In this document: piece after piece, positions 31,859-41,273 of the stretch
Numbering within the stretch: position 1 is the first letter of the stretch
Layout: each line of letters starts with the position of its first letter
NCBI RefSeq assembly: GCF_039519235.1
Contig: NZ_CP154351.1
Coordinates: forward strand, 372,001-436,000
Source of the DNA: Micrococcus sp. 2A
Lineage (GTDB): Bacteria; Actinomycetota; Actinomycetes; Actinomycetales; Micrococcaceae
Direction of reading: 5' to 3'
DNA: 64,000 bases
Made by a program: the position numbers and the translations under genes
The notes under the pieces: generated by a model
Database searches by the model: none
What the model was told of the DNA's origin: nothing
What the model saw: the letters and a program-made list of their open reading frames with translations, nothing else

Positions 31859-31898
31859 GTCGGCCCCGCACCTCCGGCGAGGAGGATGCGGGGCCGAC
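31859..31898. terminator. Terminator after regX3
   Basis: GTCGGCCCCGCA / TGCGGGGCCGAC arms with an inner CCTCC / GGAGG stem lie between convergent regX3 and the lipoprotein gene. Confidence 0.85.
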
Positions 31899-31913
31899 GT
31901 GGCGGTGCTGGGC

Positions 31914-32465
31914 TCAGTGGCCCTCGCCGTAGTGCAGGCTCTCCTCGTGGAGGTGGCCCTCGAGCTCCTCGTCCGAGGGGCTGACGCCCTCGGGCAGCAG
32001 GTCGCGGTACTGCTCCTGCGTGGCGGACATCAGCGGCACCCGGGCCTCGGTCTCGAAGCCCTGGCCCTTGATGACCACGGGGAGCAGCTCGCCGACCCAG
32101 GCGTCCTTGCGCTCCAGGGCGATGTCCTGGTCTTCGAGGACGACCGTCTCACCGGCGGGCACGTCGACGGTGGCGGAGCCGCCCGTCGGCGTGGTGAAGG
32201 TGTACGCCATGTCCTGGTCCGAGGGGTTCTCCAGGGAGCCGATCAGGCGCGCCGGACCCGAGTCCCCTGCGCCCACGAGGAGGAGGTTGGAGTAGCGGAT
32301 GAACCCCTCCGCACTGCCGTTGACGCCGTCGGAGGCGGAGTACTGGATGCCGGTGGCGACGGGGCTCACGGCGGAGCAGCCGGTGACGCCCAGGAGGGCG
32401 GCGGCGGCGGCGACGGCGCCCGCGGCGAGGCGGCGCCGGGCGGGCCGGGTGGCGGCGAACTTCAC
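31914..32465 (-). CDS. Secreted lipoprotein of unknown function
   Basis: 183 residues from ATG 32465. The signal peptide RRRLAAGAVAAAAALLGVTG ends in a lipobox LGVTGC. The mature part is a beta-rich domain (IRYSNLLLVGAGDSGPARLI, GSLENPSDQDMAYTFTTPTG, VDVPAGETVVLEDQD) of the general shape of secreted actinobacterial lipoproteins related to copper-chaperone folds, with a His/Glu-rich tail (EGHLHEESLHYGEGH) that could bind metal. No firm family. Confidence 0.75.
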   Translation of the reverse strand: MKFAATRPARRRLAAGAVAAAAALLGVTGCSAVSPVATGIQYSASDGVNGSAEGFIRYSNLLLVGAGDSGPARLIGSLENPSDQDMAYTFTTPTGGSATVDVPAGETVVLEDQDIALERKDAWVGELLPVVIKGQGFETEARVPLMSATQEQYRDLLPEGVSPSDEELEGHLHEESLHYGEGH

Positions 32466-32604
32466 GGGGTTCTCCTACAGGTGCGAGGGCGGAGGGGCCC
32501 GGTCGGGGCCTCACCCGTCAGGGTACCGCATGGCCGGATGCCGCCCCCTGATCGCTCCGGCGGCCCCACTACCACAGGGAGCGGCCTGGAGAGGGGGGAC
32601 GCGC

Positions 32605-32659
32605 GCGGGGAAATGGCTTATCCGTGGTAGAATGAGCCGTCTGGAAAGGGGCACATCAC
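32605..32659 (+). promoter_or_regulatory. carD promoter and ribosome-binding site
   Basis: A likely -10 hexamer TAGAAT lies at 32628-32633, 27 bp before the start codon. The leader contains GGAAAGGGG as ribosome-binding site. No clear -35 sequence is seen. Confidence 0.5.
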
Positions 32660-33142
32660 ATGGTTTTTGAGGTCGGAGAGACCGTCGTCTACCCCCACCA
32701 CGGTGCTGCGCGGATCGAGGAGATCAAGATGCGCACCATCAGGGGTGAAGAGAAGATGTATCTCAAGCTCAAGGTGGCGCAGGGTGACCTGACCATCGAG
32801 GTCCCGGCGGAGAACGTGGACCTCGTGGGAGTGCGTGACGTCGTGGACTCCGAGGGTCTGGACCACGTGATCGAGGTGCTGCAGGCCGAGCACGTCGAGG
32901 AGCCCACCAACTGGTCCCGCCGGTACAAGGCGAACCTGGAGAAGCTCGCCAGCGGTGACGTCAACAAGGTCGCCGAGGTCGTCCGCGACCTGTGGCGCCG
33001 CGACCAGGACCGCGGGCTGTCGGCCGGGGAGAAGCGCATGCTCTCCAAGGCGCGCCAGGTGCTGGTGTCCGAGCTCGCGCTCGCCAAGAAGACCTCCGAG
33101 GAGGAGGCCGAGGGCATGCTGGACAAGGTGCTCGAGGGCTGA
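32660..33142 (+). CDS. carD: CarD-type RNA polymerase-binding transcription factor
   Basis: 160 residues from ATG 32660. [20 protein letters not shown] starts the Tudor-like domain that binds the RNA polymerase beta subunit. The helical C-terminal domain ([37 protein letters not shown]) binds promoter DNA with a conserved Trp. CarD stabilises open complexes, especially at rRNA promoters, and is essential in mycobacteria. Confidence 0.97.
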   Translation: MVFEVGETVVYPHHGAARIEEIKMRTIRGEEKMYLKLKVAQGDLTIEVPAENVDLVGVRDVVDSEGLDHVIEVLQAEHVEEPTNWSRRYKANLEKLASGDVNKVAEVVRDLWRRDQDRGLSAGEKRMLSKARQVLVSELALAKKTSEEEAEGMLDKVLEG

Positions 33143-33169
33143 CCCTCCGCCGTCGCGGACGGATCGGAA

Positions 33170-33214
33170 GACATGGACAGGATCTGCGTCGGAGACGCAG
33201 GTCCTGTCCATGTC
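33170..33214. terminator. Terminator after carD
   Basis: A 21-bp stem (GACATGGACAGGATCTGCGTC and complement with one G-U) and a 3-nt loop follow the carD stop. Confidence 0.85.
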
Positions 33215-33254
33215 TGCAGGTCCTGCAGTGCGGGCCGTCCCTAGGATGGGGGCC

Positions 33255-34592
33255 ATGCCCACCGCGCTCGTGATCGCCGCCGCCGGCTCCGGCACCCGCC
33301 TCGGCGCGGGGATGCCCAAGGCCCTCGCCCCGCTCGCGGACGGGCGTGCCCTCCTCGCCCACTGCCTGGACGCCGTCGCCGCGGCCCGGGACGCCGGAAC
33401 GTCGCTGGACGCCGTCGTCGTGCTGGTCCCCGCGGACCCCGACGGCGGTGCGCGGGTCCGCGCGGTCGTCGCCGAGGGGCGGGCCCGGCTCGGGGTGCCC
33501 GTGGCCTGCGTGCCCGGCGGCGCCGAACGGGCGGACTCCGTGCGCTCCGGGCTCGCCGCCGCCGACCGCGCCCTGGGGCGCGGGGTGCCCGGTCCGCGCC
33601 ACGTCCTCGTGCACGACGCCGCCCGCGCACTCACGCCGCCGGCCGTGTTCGCCGCGGTGCAGGAGGCGCTGGACGCCGGCGCCGTCGCCGCGATCCCCGG
33701 AGTCCCGCTGACGGACACGGTGAAGGAGGTCGTGCTGGCGGACGCAGGAGCGGCGCCGGGCGAGCGGACCCTGCGCCTCACGGTGCGCGGCACCCCGCCC
33801 CGCGGCGGACTGCGCGCCGTCCAGACCCCGCAGGGCTTCGACCTGGACGCGCTGCTCGCCGCCCACGAGGCCGTCCGCGCCGATCCCGCCCGGGACGCCG
33901 CCGCCCTCACGGACGACGCCATGGTGATGGAGGCCGCGGGCCATGCCGTCGCGGTGGTGCCCGGCCACGCCGAGGCGTTCAAGGTGACCACCCCGGTGGA
34001 CCTGGACCTGGCGGCCGCGCTCCTCGCGCGCCGCCCCGCCGACCGCACGCCCGACGAGAGGACCGCCATGGCCGACGCCACCGCCACCCAGACCCCCGCC
34101 CTCCCCGTGCTGCCCCGCACCGGCATCGGCACGGACATCCACCAGTGGGCACCCGAGGACGCCCCGCGCCCGCTGTGGCTCGGCGGGATCCACTGGCCCG
34201 GCGAGCGCGGCGTCGCCGCCACGTCCAACGGCGACGTCGCGGCCCACGCCATCTGCAACGCGCTGCTCTCCGCCGCGGGCCTGGGTGACCTCGGCGCCGT
34301 CTTCGGCACCGACCGCTGGGAGATGAAGGACGCGACCGGGGAGAGCATGCTCCAGGAGGTGCTGCGCCTGCTGACGGAGGCCGGATTCCGCATCGGCAAC
34401 GTCGCGGTGCAGCTCATCGCCCCGCGCCCGAAGGTGGGCACGCGACGCGCGGAGATGGAGGCGGCGCTCTCGGCGGGCCTCGGCGGCGCCCCGGTCTCCG
34501 TCAGCGCCGCGACCACGGACGGGCTCGGGTTCATCGGCCGGGGCGACGGGCTCGTCGGGCTCGCCACGGCCCTGGTCGTTCCAGTCCGCTGA
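33255..34592 (+). CDS. ispDF: Bifunctional IspD-IspF enzyme
   Basis: 445 residues from ATG 33255. Residues 1-250 are IspD, 2-C-methyl-D-erythritol 4-phosphate cytidylyltransferase: [42 protein letters not shown]. Residues about 285-445 are IspF, the cyclodiphosphate synthase: GIGTDIHQW metal site, [33 protein letters not shown] short Asp/Thr-rich linker joins them. The fusion performs two steps of the MEP isoprenoid pathway. Confidence 0.94.
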   Translation: MPTALVIAAAGSGTRLGAGMPKALAPLADGRALLAHCLDAVAAARDAGTSLDAVVVLVPADPDGGARVRAVVAEGRARLGVPVACVPGGAERADSVRSGLAAADRALGRGVPGPRHVLVHDAARALTPPAVFAAVQEALDAGAVAAIPGVPLTDTVKEVVLADAGAAPGERTLRLTVRGTPPRGGLRAVQTPQGFDLDALLAAHEAVRADPARDAAALTDDAMVMEAAGHAVAVVPGHAEAFKVTTPVDLDLAAALLARRPADRTPDERTAMADATATQTPALPVLPRTGIGTDIHQWAPEDAPRPLWLGGIHWPGERGVAATSNGDVAAHAICNALLSAAGLGDLGAVFGTDRWEMKDATGESMLQEVLRLLTEAGFRIGNVAVQLIAPRPKVGTRRAEMEAALSAGLGGAPVSVSAATTDGLGFIGRGDGLVGLATALVVPVR

Positions 34593-34638
34593 GGGGGAGC
34601 CCTTGCTGGCTGATGCGGCACGTGGTCAGATGTGACGC

Positions 34639-35430
34639 ATGGCGACCCTTCGTGAATTCCTGTACTTAGATACGCGGCTGGTAGATAACTACCTAGCTCA
34701 ACTCGAGGGGGGACTCTTTGAGGAGAGCCGTCTGAAAACAACGGGCGCAGCGGGATACGACGCCAAGTTGGGAATTAGGATTTCTGGGGCGGAGGCTGGA
34801 GTGGGCGGGTCTCAGTCGGATGCGCTAGAAACAGAGCGAACATTTCGGGAGACTCCGGAAGCACGATTTAATCGTCTTTACGACGCTCTAGGGGCCACGC
34901 CCTTGGACTCCAGTGGGGCCAATCCGTGGAACACCGTTAAGAAGGGTGACTTCCTCGACCTGGAATGCGAGGTCACAATCCCCAGTGTATCGCGGATGTT
35001 GGGCCAGCTAGACCAAATTCGTGATTTTGCGAACCTTGCAAAAAGCTTTGGGAGTTCTGTTCCAGGCTTGGACAACAATATATTGGGTCAAATTGAAGCA
35101 CTGTCCACGCGCGTAAGCGGCGACAAGTTTGTCGCTGAGGGGTTTCTGCAAGAATCATTTCCTAGATTTGCATTCAGAATTGAAGCGGCCTATCTCCGAA
35201 ATGGCCTCGAGGGCCTAGAAGCGGACCTGAATGTCCTAGGAAAGGTGGAGGGGAAGTGGCCTGAGGGGGAACGTCGCACGCTCATGGATCTTCCCGGGAT
35301 CAATTTGATGAGCCGCAAGGAGCGAAGAGAGATCTCTCGTAAAAAGCCGGGCGGTGACGAGGAGTCACAGGGGGATATTTGGATGGAAGGCCCTGGCGTT
35401 GCCATGAGTGTTATTGCTATCTATCGTTGA
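34639..35430 (+). CDS. Low-GC protein resembling DUF6414, inserted between ispDF and cysS
   Basis: 263 residues from ATG 34639. It begins MATLREFLYLDTRLVDNYLA then QLEGGLFEES, which resembles the start I associate with the DUF6414 family (a YLD...V..YL.QL.GG pattern). The rest is mixed alpha/beta with no signal peptide or membrane helix. GC content and codon use (many TTA, AAA, ATA, GAT codons) are far below the surrounding genes, so it is a recent acquisition. It interrupts the usual ispDF-cysS order. No integrase, repeats or partner gene flank it. Function unknown. Confidence 0.8.
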   Translation: MATLREFLYLDTRLVDNYLAQLEGGLFEESRLKTTGAAGYDAKLGIRISGAEAGVGGSQSDALETERTFRETPEARFNRLYDALGATPLDSSGANPWNTVKKGDFLDLECEVTIPSVSRMLGQLDQIRDFANLAKSFGSSVPGLDNNILGQIEALSTRVSGDKFVAEGFLQESFPRFAFRIEAAYLRNGLEGLEADLNVLGKVEGKWPEGERRTLMDLPGINLMSRKERREISRKKPGGDEESQGDIWMEGPGVAMSVIAIYR

Positions 35431-35555
35431 TATGCGTTTCCGGAGGTGGCAATCGGACCCCTCTCTCGCACGGGGGAAGACTACTGAGCACTAAGCTAGG
35501 GGGGCCCTCGCCCCTAGACACAGTGACATTAACGTCCCGGAAGGACGGCGCCCCC

Positions 35556-37010
35556 ATGGCCCAGCGCTTCTACGACACCCGCTCCGCGCAGATCCGGGAG
35601 TTCACCCCGCTCGTGCCCGGCCGCGCGTCGGTGTACTACTGCGGGGCCACGGTGCAGGGGATGCCGCACGTGGGCCATGTCCGCAGCGCGATCGTGTTCG
35701 ACGTGCTGACCCGCTGGCTCGAGGCCACGGGGCTGACGGTCACCTCCGTGCGCAACGTGACGGACATCGACGACAAGATCCTCGACCGCTCTGCCGCCTC
35801 GCACGCCCCGGGCTTCGAGCCGTCCGCGCTCTACCCGGCGCAGGAGCCCTGGTGGGCCCTGGCCTTCCGGTTCGAGAACGCGTTCGACGCCGCCTACCTC
35901 GCCCTGGGCGTCCGCCGTCCCACCTACGAGCCCCGCGCCACGGGCCACATCCCCGAGATGTTCGCCCTCATCCGGCGGCTCATGGACCGCGGCCACGCGT
36001 ACGCCGCGCAGGACGGCTCGGGCGACGTCTACTTCGACGTCCGCTCCTGGGAGCGCTACGGCGAGCTGACCCGCCAGCGCGTGGAGGACATGCAGGAGGC
36101 CCCCGACGCCGACCCGCGCGGCAAGCGCGACCCCCGCGACTTCGCCCTCTGGAAGGGTGCCAAGGACGGCGAGCCCGCCACTGCGGTGTGGGAGTCCCCG
36201 TGGGGCGCGGGCCGCCCCGGCTGGCACCTCGAGTGCTCCGCCATGTCCACGAAGTACCTGGGCGGCGAGTTCGACATCCACGGCGGCGGCCTGGACCTGC
36301 GCTTCCCGCACCACGAGAACGAGCTGGCCCAGTCCGCCGCGGCCGGGGACGGCTTCGCGCGCTTCTGGCTGCACAACGGCCTCGTGACCTACGGGGGCGA
36401 GAAGATGTCCAAGTCCGTGGGCAACACCATCTCCCCGGAGGAGATGCTGGGCATGGCCCGCCCCACCGCCGTGCGGTACTTCCTGGGCCAGGCCCACTAC
36501 CGCTCCCAGCTCGACTACCGCCCCGGCGCCCTCGAGGAGGCCGAGGCGGCCGTGGCGCGCATCGAACGCTTTTTGACCGCCACTAAAATTTTTGGTGGTG
36601 GTATTGGATCGCTGACGCCCGAGGAATACGTCATCCCCCCGGATTTTCGAGAGGCGATGGAAAACGACCTCAACGTGCCGCAGGCGCTCTCGGTGCTTCA
36701 TGAACACGTCAGGCTGGGGAACAAAGCAATAATGGGCGGAGCGCATAAATTCGTTTTTCACTATGAAGCAACTGTCAAGACGATGACTACCATCCTGGGT
36801 CTAGAAGATGTTCCCGAGGCGTCGGACGCTGCATCCGGCCCCGTGGCCGACGCCCTGGACTCCCTCGTCCGCTCGCAGATCGCCGCGCGGGCCGAGGCGC
36901 GCGCGGCGAAGGACTGGGCCGCCGCCGACCGGATCCGGGACGCCCTCGCCGCGGCCGGCGTCGTGGTGGAGGACGGCGCCGAGGGCGCCACGTGGCGGCT
37001 GGCGGGCTGA
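35556..37010 (+). CDS. cysS: Cysteinyl-tRNA synthetase
   Basis: 484 residues from ATG 35556. The HIGH-type motif is VYYCGATVQGMPHVGHVRSA (the Cys is the zinc ligand), zinc-site residues are in HLECSAM and HHENELAQS, and the KMSKS loop is GEKMSKSVGNT. It charges tRNA-Cys. The stretch around residues 337-427 is encoded by a block with much lower GC than the rest of the gene, with protein differences from what I expect for Micrococcus (FLTATKIFGGGIGSLTPEEY, NKAIMGGAHKFVFHYEATVK). The catalytic core is unaffected. This looks like a recombinant gene. Confidence 0.94.
   Translation: MAQRFYDTRSAQIREFTPLVPGRASVYYCGATVQGMPHVGHVRSAIVFDVLTRWLEATGLTVTSVRNVTDIDDKILDRSAASHAPGFEPSALYPAQEPWWALAFRFENAFDAAYLALGVRRPTYEPRATGHIPEMFALIRRLMDRGHAYAAQDGSGDVYFDVRSWERYGELTRQRVEDMQEAPDADPRGKRDPRDFALWKGAKDGEPATAVWESPWGAGRPGWHLECSAMSTKYLGGEFDIHGGGLDLRFPHHENELAQSAAAGDGFARFWLHNGLVTYGGEKMSKSVGNTISPEEMLGMARPTAVRYFLGQAHYRSQLDYRPGALEEAEAAVARIERFLTATKIFGGGIGSLTPEEYVIPPDFREAMENDLNVPQALSVLHEHVRLGNKAIMGGAHKFVFHYEATVKTMTTILGLEDVPEASDAASGPVADALDSLVRSQIAARAEARAAKDWAAADRIRDALAAAGVVVEDGAEGATWRLAG
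36565..36835. other. Low-GC block inside cysS
   Basis: From about 36565 to 36835 the third codon positions become rich in A and T (for example ACTAAAATTTTTGGTGG and AACAAAGCAATAATGG), with GC roughly 50% by eye against over 70% on both sides. The reading frame is intact throughout. It encodes the helical part after the KMSKS loop. Confidence 0.75.
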
Positions 37011-37086
37011 CACCTAGACTGGAGGCCGATCCGGCGCGCCCCGCGGCGCGGCCGAGCCCAGCCCCACCCACCGCAGGAGTCCCCTC

Positions 37087-38076
37087 ATGTCCACCGCACC
37101 CCGCTCCGGCGGATCCCGCAAGCCCCAGGGCAAGAAGGGCCCGCTGAAGGGCACCGGCGGCCACGGCCGCAAGGCCCTCGAGGGCCGCGGCCCCACGCCC
37201 AAGGCGGAGGACCGCACGTACCACAAGGCGCACCGCTCGAAGCAGCTGGCTGAGCGCTCCGCCGCGAAGCGCCCCGGCGCCGGCCCGCAGCGCGCCGCCC
37301 GCCCCAAGCTCTCCGACGAGACGGTCTCCGGGCGCAACCCCGTGGTCGAGGCCCTGCGCGCCGGCATCCCCGCCAAGGCGCTGCACGTGGCGGTGCGGAT
37401 CGAGGTGGACGACCGCGTCCGCGAGGCCCTGCGCCTGTGCGCCGAGCAGGGCGTGCCGGTCATGGAGAACACCAAGCCCGAGCTGGACCGCCTCTCCGCC
37501 GACGCGATCCACCAGGGCCTCGTCCTGCAGATCCCGCCGTACGAGTACGCGGACGCGCTCGACCTGGCCCGAGAGACCCTCGAGAAGGGCGAGAAGGGGC
37601 ACCTGCGCACCGCGCCGCTGCTGATCGCCCTCGACGGCATCACCGACCCCCGCAACCTGGGCGCCATCATCCGTGCCGGCTCCGCGTTCGGCGCGGACGG
37701 CGTGATCGTCCCGGAGCGCCGCTCCGTGGGTGTCACGGCGACGGCGTGGCGCACCTCCGCGGGCGCGGCGGCCCGCGTGCCTGTGGCCCAGGCGGGCAAC
37801 CTCAACAACACCCTCGCGGAGCTGCACCGCATGGGCTACTTCGTGCTCGGCCTCGACGGCGACGGCGACGTCTCCCTGCCCGGCCTCGAGCTCGCCACCG
37901 AGCCCCTCGTGCTCGTGGTGGGCGCCGAGGGCAAGGGCCTGTCCCGCCTCGTGCGCGAGCACTGCCAGCAGATCGTCTCGATCCCGATCGACTCGACCAT
38001 GGAGTCCCTCAACGCCTCGATGGCCGTGGGCATCTCCCTCTACGAGATCTCGACGCGCCGCGCCGGCGCGCGCTGA
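37087..38076 (+). CDS. rlmB: 23S rRNA (guanosine-2'-O-)-methyltransferase RlmB (TrmH family)
   Basis: 329 residues from ATG 37087. A basic, disordered N-terminus (about 1-75) precedes the substrate-binding domain VSGRNPVVEALRAGIPAKAL. The SpoU knot has LIALDGITDPRNLGAIIRAG, LVVGAEGKGLSRLVREHC and STMESLNASMAVGISLYEIS (SAM-binding motifs 1-3). It methylates a guanosine of 23S rRNA. Downstream of cysS as in other actinobacteria. Confidence 0.93.
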   Translation: MSTAPRSGGSRKPQGKKGPLKGTGGHGRKALEGRGPTPKAEDRTYHKAHRSKQLAERSAAKRPGAGPQRAARPKLSDETVSGRNPVVEALRAGIPAKALHVAVRIEVDDRVREALRLCAEQGVPVMENTKPELDRLSADAIHQGLVLQIPPYEYADALDLARETLEKGEKGHLRTAPLLIALDGITDPRNLGAIIRAGSAFGADGVIVPERRSVGVTATAWRTSAGAAARVPVAQAGNLNNTLAELHRMGYFVLGLDGDGDVSLPGLELATEPLVLVVGAEGKGLSRLVREHCQQIVSIPIDSTMESLNASMAVGISLYEISTRRAGAR

Positions 38077-38103
38077 ACCCCCAGCGGTGCCTGTCCGGCC
38101 GCC

Positions 38104-38141
38104 GGCCCCCGCGGATCCCCTCCCGAGGATGCGCGGGGGCC
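38104..38141. terminator. Terminator after rlmB
   Basis: GGCCCCCGCG / CGCGGGGGCC arms with an inner CCTC / GAGG stem lie 28 nt beyond the stop. Confidence 0.75.
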
Positions 38142-38221
38142 GTCGGCGTCAGGGCTGATGTCGTCCGGGCCGGACGCCTCTGTGCCGAGGACATCCGTTC
38201 CCCGCGACGCGTGGTCGACGT

Positions 38222-38361
38222 CACAATGTCCACATTTTCATGGGTCATATTGCGCGTGATGCAGTTCACGCTGCACAGTGATGGTCACTGTGACCACGCG
38301 GCCACCCCCGCGGGCGCAGCCCCCCTGACGCACCCTGCCTGCAGAACGAGGTCCTCGTCCC
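38222..38361 (+). promoter_or_regulatory. Promoter/operator region of the ABC importer
   Basis: An AT-richer patch (CACAATGTCCACATTTTCATG, around 38222-38242) is followed by the perfect palindrome GGTCAC-T-GTGACC (38283-38295) and an overlapping CAGTG/CACTG pair. A repressor site for the transporter operon is plausible. Confidence 0.45.
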
Positions 38362-39393
38362 ATGAACCACCGCTCCCTTCGCATCACCGCCGCCCTCGCC
38401 GCCGTCGCCCTCGGGCTCACCGCGTGCGGCGGGTCCGGCTCGGCCGACTCCGCCTCGTCCTCGGCGGCGGGCTCCGCCGGGGGCTCCTCCGCTGCGGTCG
38501 AGGAGTACACCGTGGGCATCAACCAGCTGACCACCCACCCGGCCCTCGACGCCACGCGTGAGGGCTTCAAGGAGGCCTTCGCCGACGCCGGCCTGAAGGT
38601 GGAGTTCGACGAGCAGAACGCCCAGGGCGACCAGGCGACCGTCACCTCCATCGCCTCCACCTTCGCGTCCGCGTCGGACGTCGACCTCGTGGCCGCGATC
38701 GCCACCCCGGCTGCCCAGGGCACCGCCTCCGCCGTGAAGGACAAGCCGGTCGTGTTCATGGCCGTCACGGACCCGAAGGCCGCCGAGCTCGTGAAGGCGG
38801 ACGACGCCCCGGGCGGCAACGTCACCGGCGTCTCCGACCGCAACCCGGTGAAGGAGCAGCTGCAGCTGCTCAAGGACGTCAAGCCGGATGCCAAGACCGT
38901 GGGCATCGTCTACAACTCGGGCGAGGTCAACTCCAAGGTCCAGGTGGACCAGGCCAAGGCTGCCGGCAAGGAGCTGGGCCTCGAGGTGAAGGAGGCCACG
39001 ATCACCAACTCGTCCGAGGTCCAGCAGGGCGTCCAGGCGCTCGGCGACGTGGACGGCATCTACGTCCCCACGGACAACGCCGTGGTCTCCGCGCTCGAGA
39101 CCGTCCTGTCCTACGGCAAGGACAAGAAGGCGCCCGTGATCTCCGCGGACACCGACTCGGTGGAGAAGGGCGCCCTGGGCACCTTCGGCATCGACTACAA
39201 GGAGCACGGCAAGCAGGCCGGCGAGATGGCGGTGAAGATCCTCCGGGACGGCGCCAAGCCGGAGTCCACCCCGGTCGGCTTCGCCGACCCCGCCTCCCTC
39301 GAGCTGGTCCTGAACAAGGAGGCCGCGACGTCCTTCGGCGTCGAGCTCCCCCAGGAGCTGCTCGGCAGGGCCGACGAGGTGATCGGCGGCTGA
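38362..39393 (+). CDS. ABC transporter substrate-binding lipoprotein (TrpX/PF04392-like)
   Basis: 343 residues from ATG 38362. The signal peptide ends in lipobox LTAC-G, followed by a Ser/Ala-rich linker. The binding domain starts YTVGINQLTTHPALDATREG and includes FMAVTDPKAAELV, GNVTGVSDRNPVKEQLQLL, KTVGIVYNSGEVNSKVQVDQ and GIDYKEHGKQAGEMAVKILR. This is the ABC_sub_bind family, linked in other bacteria to tryptophan or other aromatic compounds. The ligand here is not determined by the sequence. Confidence 0.88.
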   Translation: MNHRSLRITAALAAVALGLTACGGSGSADSASSSAAGSAGGSSAAVEEYTVGINQLTTHPALDATREGFKEAFADAGLKVEFDEQNAQGDQATVTSIASTFASASDVDLVAAIATPAAQGTASAVKDKPVVFMAVTDPKAAELVKADDAPGGNVTGVSDRNPVKEQLQLLKDVKPDAKTVGIVYNSGEVNSKVQVDQAKAAGKELGLEVKEATITNSSEVQQGVQALGDVDGIYVPTDNAVVSALETVLSYGKDKKAPVISADTDSVEKGALGTFGIDYKEHGKQAGEMAVKILRDGAKPESTPVGFADPASLELVLNKEAATSFGVELPQELLGRADEVIGG

Positions 39394-39501
39394 CCGCCCT
39401 CCTCCGGTGATCCCGGTCGGCCCCGGACGCGCCCGTGTCCGGGGCCGATGCGCGGATCCCGCGTCTCTTCCCCTCCCGGCCCCGCCTCCGAAAGGCCCCC
39501 C

Positions 39502-40485
39502 ATGATCACCGCAGTGGAGCTCGGTCTGATCTACGCCGTCATGGCACTCGGCGTGTACCTGACCTTCCGCATCCTCGACTTCCCCGACCTCACGGTGGAC
39601 GGCTCGTTCACCACGGGCGCCGCCACGGCGGCCGTCCTGATCACGAACGACGTGCCCGTCGCCCTCGCCCTGCTCGCCGCGTTCGTCGTCGGCTGCCTCG
39701 CGGGCCTCGTGACGGGCCTGCTGCACACGAAGGGCCGGATCGACGGGCTCCTCGCCGGCATCCTCACCATGATCGCGCTGTACTCGATCAACCTCCGGAT
39801 CATGGGCAAGGCCAACATCCCGCTGCTCGGCCAGGACACGCTGTTCACCTGGCTCGCGGACATGGGCCTGGCGCGGAGCATCGGCTCCATCGTGGTCCTG
39901 TTCCTCGGCGTGTTCGTGCTCAAGCTGGTCATCGACTGGTTCCTGCACACGGACCTGGGCCTCGCGCTGCAGGCCACGGGCGACAACGAGGAGATGATCC
40001 GCTCCTACGGCGTCTCCACGGACCGGATGAAGATCCTCGGCCTCATGCTCTCCAACGGCCTCGTGGGCCTGTGCGGCGCGCTGCTGGCCATGTACCAGGG
40101 CTTCGCGGACATCAGCATGGGCATCGGCCTGATCCTCGTGGGCCTCGCGTCCGTGATCGTGGGCCAGGCGATCTTCGGCCAGCGCACGGTCTTCATGGCC
40201 ACGCTCGCCGTGATCGTGGGCGCCGTGCTCTACCGCATCATCATCCAGCTCGCGCTCAACGCGGGCCTGAACCCCAATGACATGAAGCTCATCTCCGCCC
40301 TGCTCGTGGTCCTTGCGCTCCTCCTGCCGCGGTTCGGGTTCGCGAAGCGGCTGAGCCTGCGCTCGCGGCACACCACGGCCGAGCCCGTCTCGCAGCGGAC
40401 CGGCGCCCCGACGCCGGCCGACGACGCGGTGGCCGAGGGCGCCGCCGCGTACGCATCCGCCCCGAAGGAGGCACCCCGTGCTTGA
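39502..40485 (+). CDS. ABC transporter permease of the importer
   Basis: 327 residues from ATG 39502 behind CGAAAGG. Eight to nine hydrophobic helices and segments ILDFPDLTVDGSFTTGAA, GLLAGILTMIALYSINLRIM and LGLALQATGDNEEMIRSYGV are typical of the branched-chain/TrpX-type permease family. Its end overlaps the ATPase gene by 8 nt. Forms the membrane channel of the importer. Confidence 0.9.
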   Translation: MITAVELGLIYAVMALGVYLTFRILDFPDLTVDGSFTTGAATAAVLITNDVPVALALLAAFVVGCLAGLVTGLLHTKGRIDGLLAGILTMIALYSINLRIMGKANIPLLGQDTLFTWLADMGLARSIGSIVVLFLGVFVLKLVIDWFLHTDLGLALQATGDNEEMIRSYGVSTDRMKILGLMLSNGLVGLCGALLAMYQGFADISMGIGLILVGLASVIVGQAIFGQRTVFMATLAVIVGAVLYRIIIQLALNAGLNPNDMKLISALLVVLALLLPRFGFAKRLSLRSRHTTAEPVSQRTGAPTPADDAVAEGAAAYASAPKEAPRA

Positions 40486-41269
40486 GATCCACGACGTCTC
40501 GAAGACCTTCTTCCCGGGCACCGTCAACGAGCGCCGTGCCCTGCGGGGCATCGACCTGCGTCTGGCGGAGGGCGACTTCGTCACGGTCATCGGCTCCAAC
40601 GGCGCCGGCAAGTCGACCATCCTCAACACCATCGCAGGCAAGCTGACGCCGGACTCCGGCACCGTGAGCGTGGGCGGCCGGGACGTCACCCGGATGCCCG
40701 ACCATCGACGCGCCTCCTGGATCGGCCGCGTGTTCCAGGACCCGACGGCCGGCACCGCGCCCTCGCTGAGCATCGAGGAGAACATGGCGCTCGCGTGGCG
40801 CCGCGGCCACACCCGCGGCCTCTCCCGTGGCGTGACCGCGTCCCGCCGTGCGGTGTTCCGGGAGGAGCTCACCAAGCTCGAGCTCGGTCTCGAGGACCGC
40901 CTCACCTCGAAGGTGGGCCTGCTCTCGGGCGGCCAGCGCCAGGCGCTCAGCCTGCTCATGGCCACGTTCTCCGGGCCGAAGATCCTGCTGCTGGACGAGC
41001 ACACGGCCGCGCTGGATCCGTCCCGTGCCGAGCTCGTCACCCGCCTGACCCGGCAGGTGGTTGCGGAGCGCTCGCTCACCACGCTCATGGTCACGCACAA
41101 CATGTCGCAGGCGCTCGAGGTGGGCGACCGGCTGATCATGATGCACGACGGTCAGGTGATCCTCGAGCTGGATGCGGCCCAGAAGGCTCGCATGACCCCC
41201 GCCGACCTCCTCGCGGAGTTCGGCAAGATCAAGGGCGCCGTGGTGGATGACAAGACGATGCTCTCCTGA
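40478..41269 (+). CDS. ABC transporter ATP-binding protein of the importer
   Basis: 263 residues from GTG 40478. Walker A VIGSNGAGKSTILNTIAG, signature LLSGGQRQALSLLMA, Walker B KILLLDEHTAALDP, and the H-loop LMVTHNMSQAL are all present. It powers the importer made with the two genes upstream. Confidence 0.94.
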   Translation: MLEIHDVSKTFFPGTVNERRALRGIDLRLAEGDFVTVIGSNGAGKSTILNTIAGKLTPDSGTVSVGGRDVTRMPDHRRASWIGRVFQDPTAGTAPSLSIEENMALAWRRGHTRGLSRGVTASRRAVFREELTKLELGLEDRLTSKVGLLSGGQRQALSLLMATFSGPKILLLDEHTAALDPSRAELVTRLTRQVVAERSLTTLMVTHNMSQALEVGDRLIMMHDGQVILELDAAQKARMTPADLLAEFGKIKGAVVDDKTMLS

Positions 41270-41273
41270 TGCC

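Noticed and set aside
34593..35555. Insertion sequence around the DUF6414-like gene
   Set aside because: No transposase, terminal inverted repeats or target duplication are visible; only composition is foreign.
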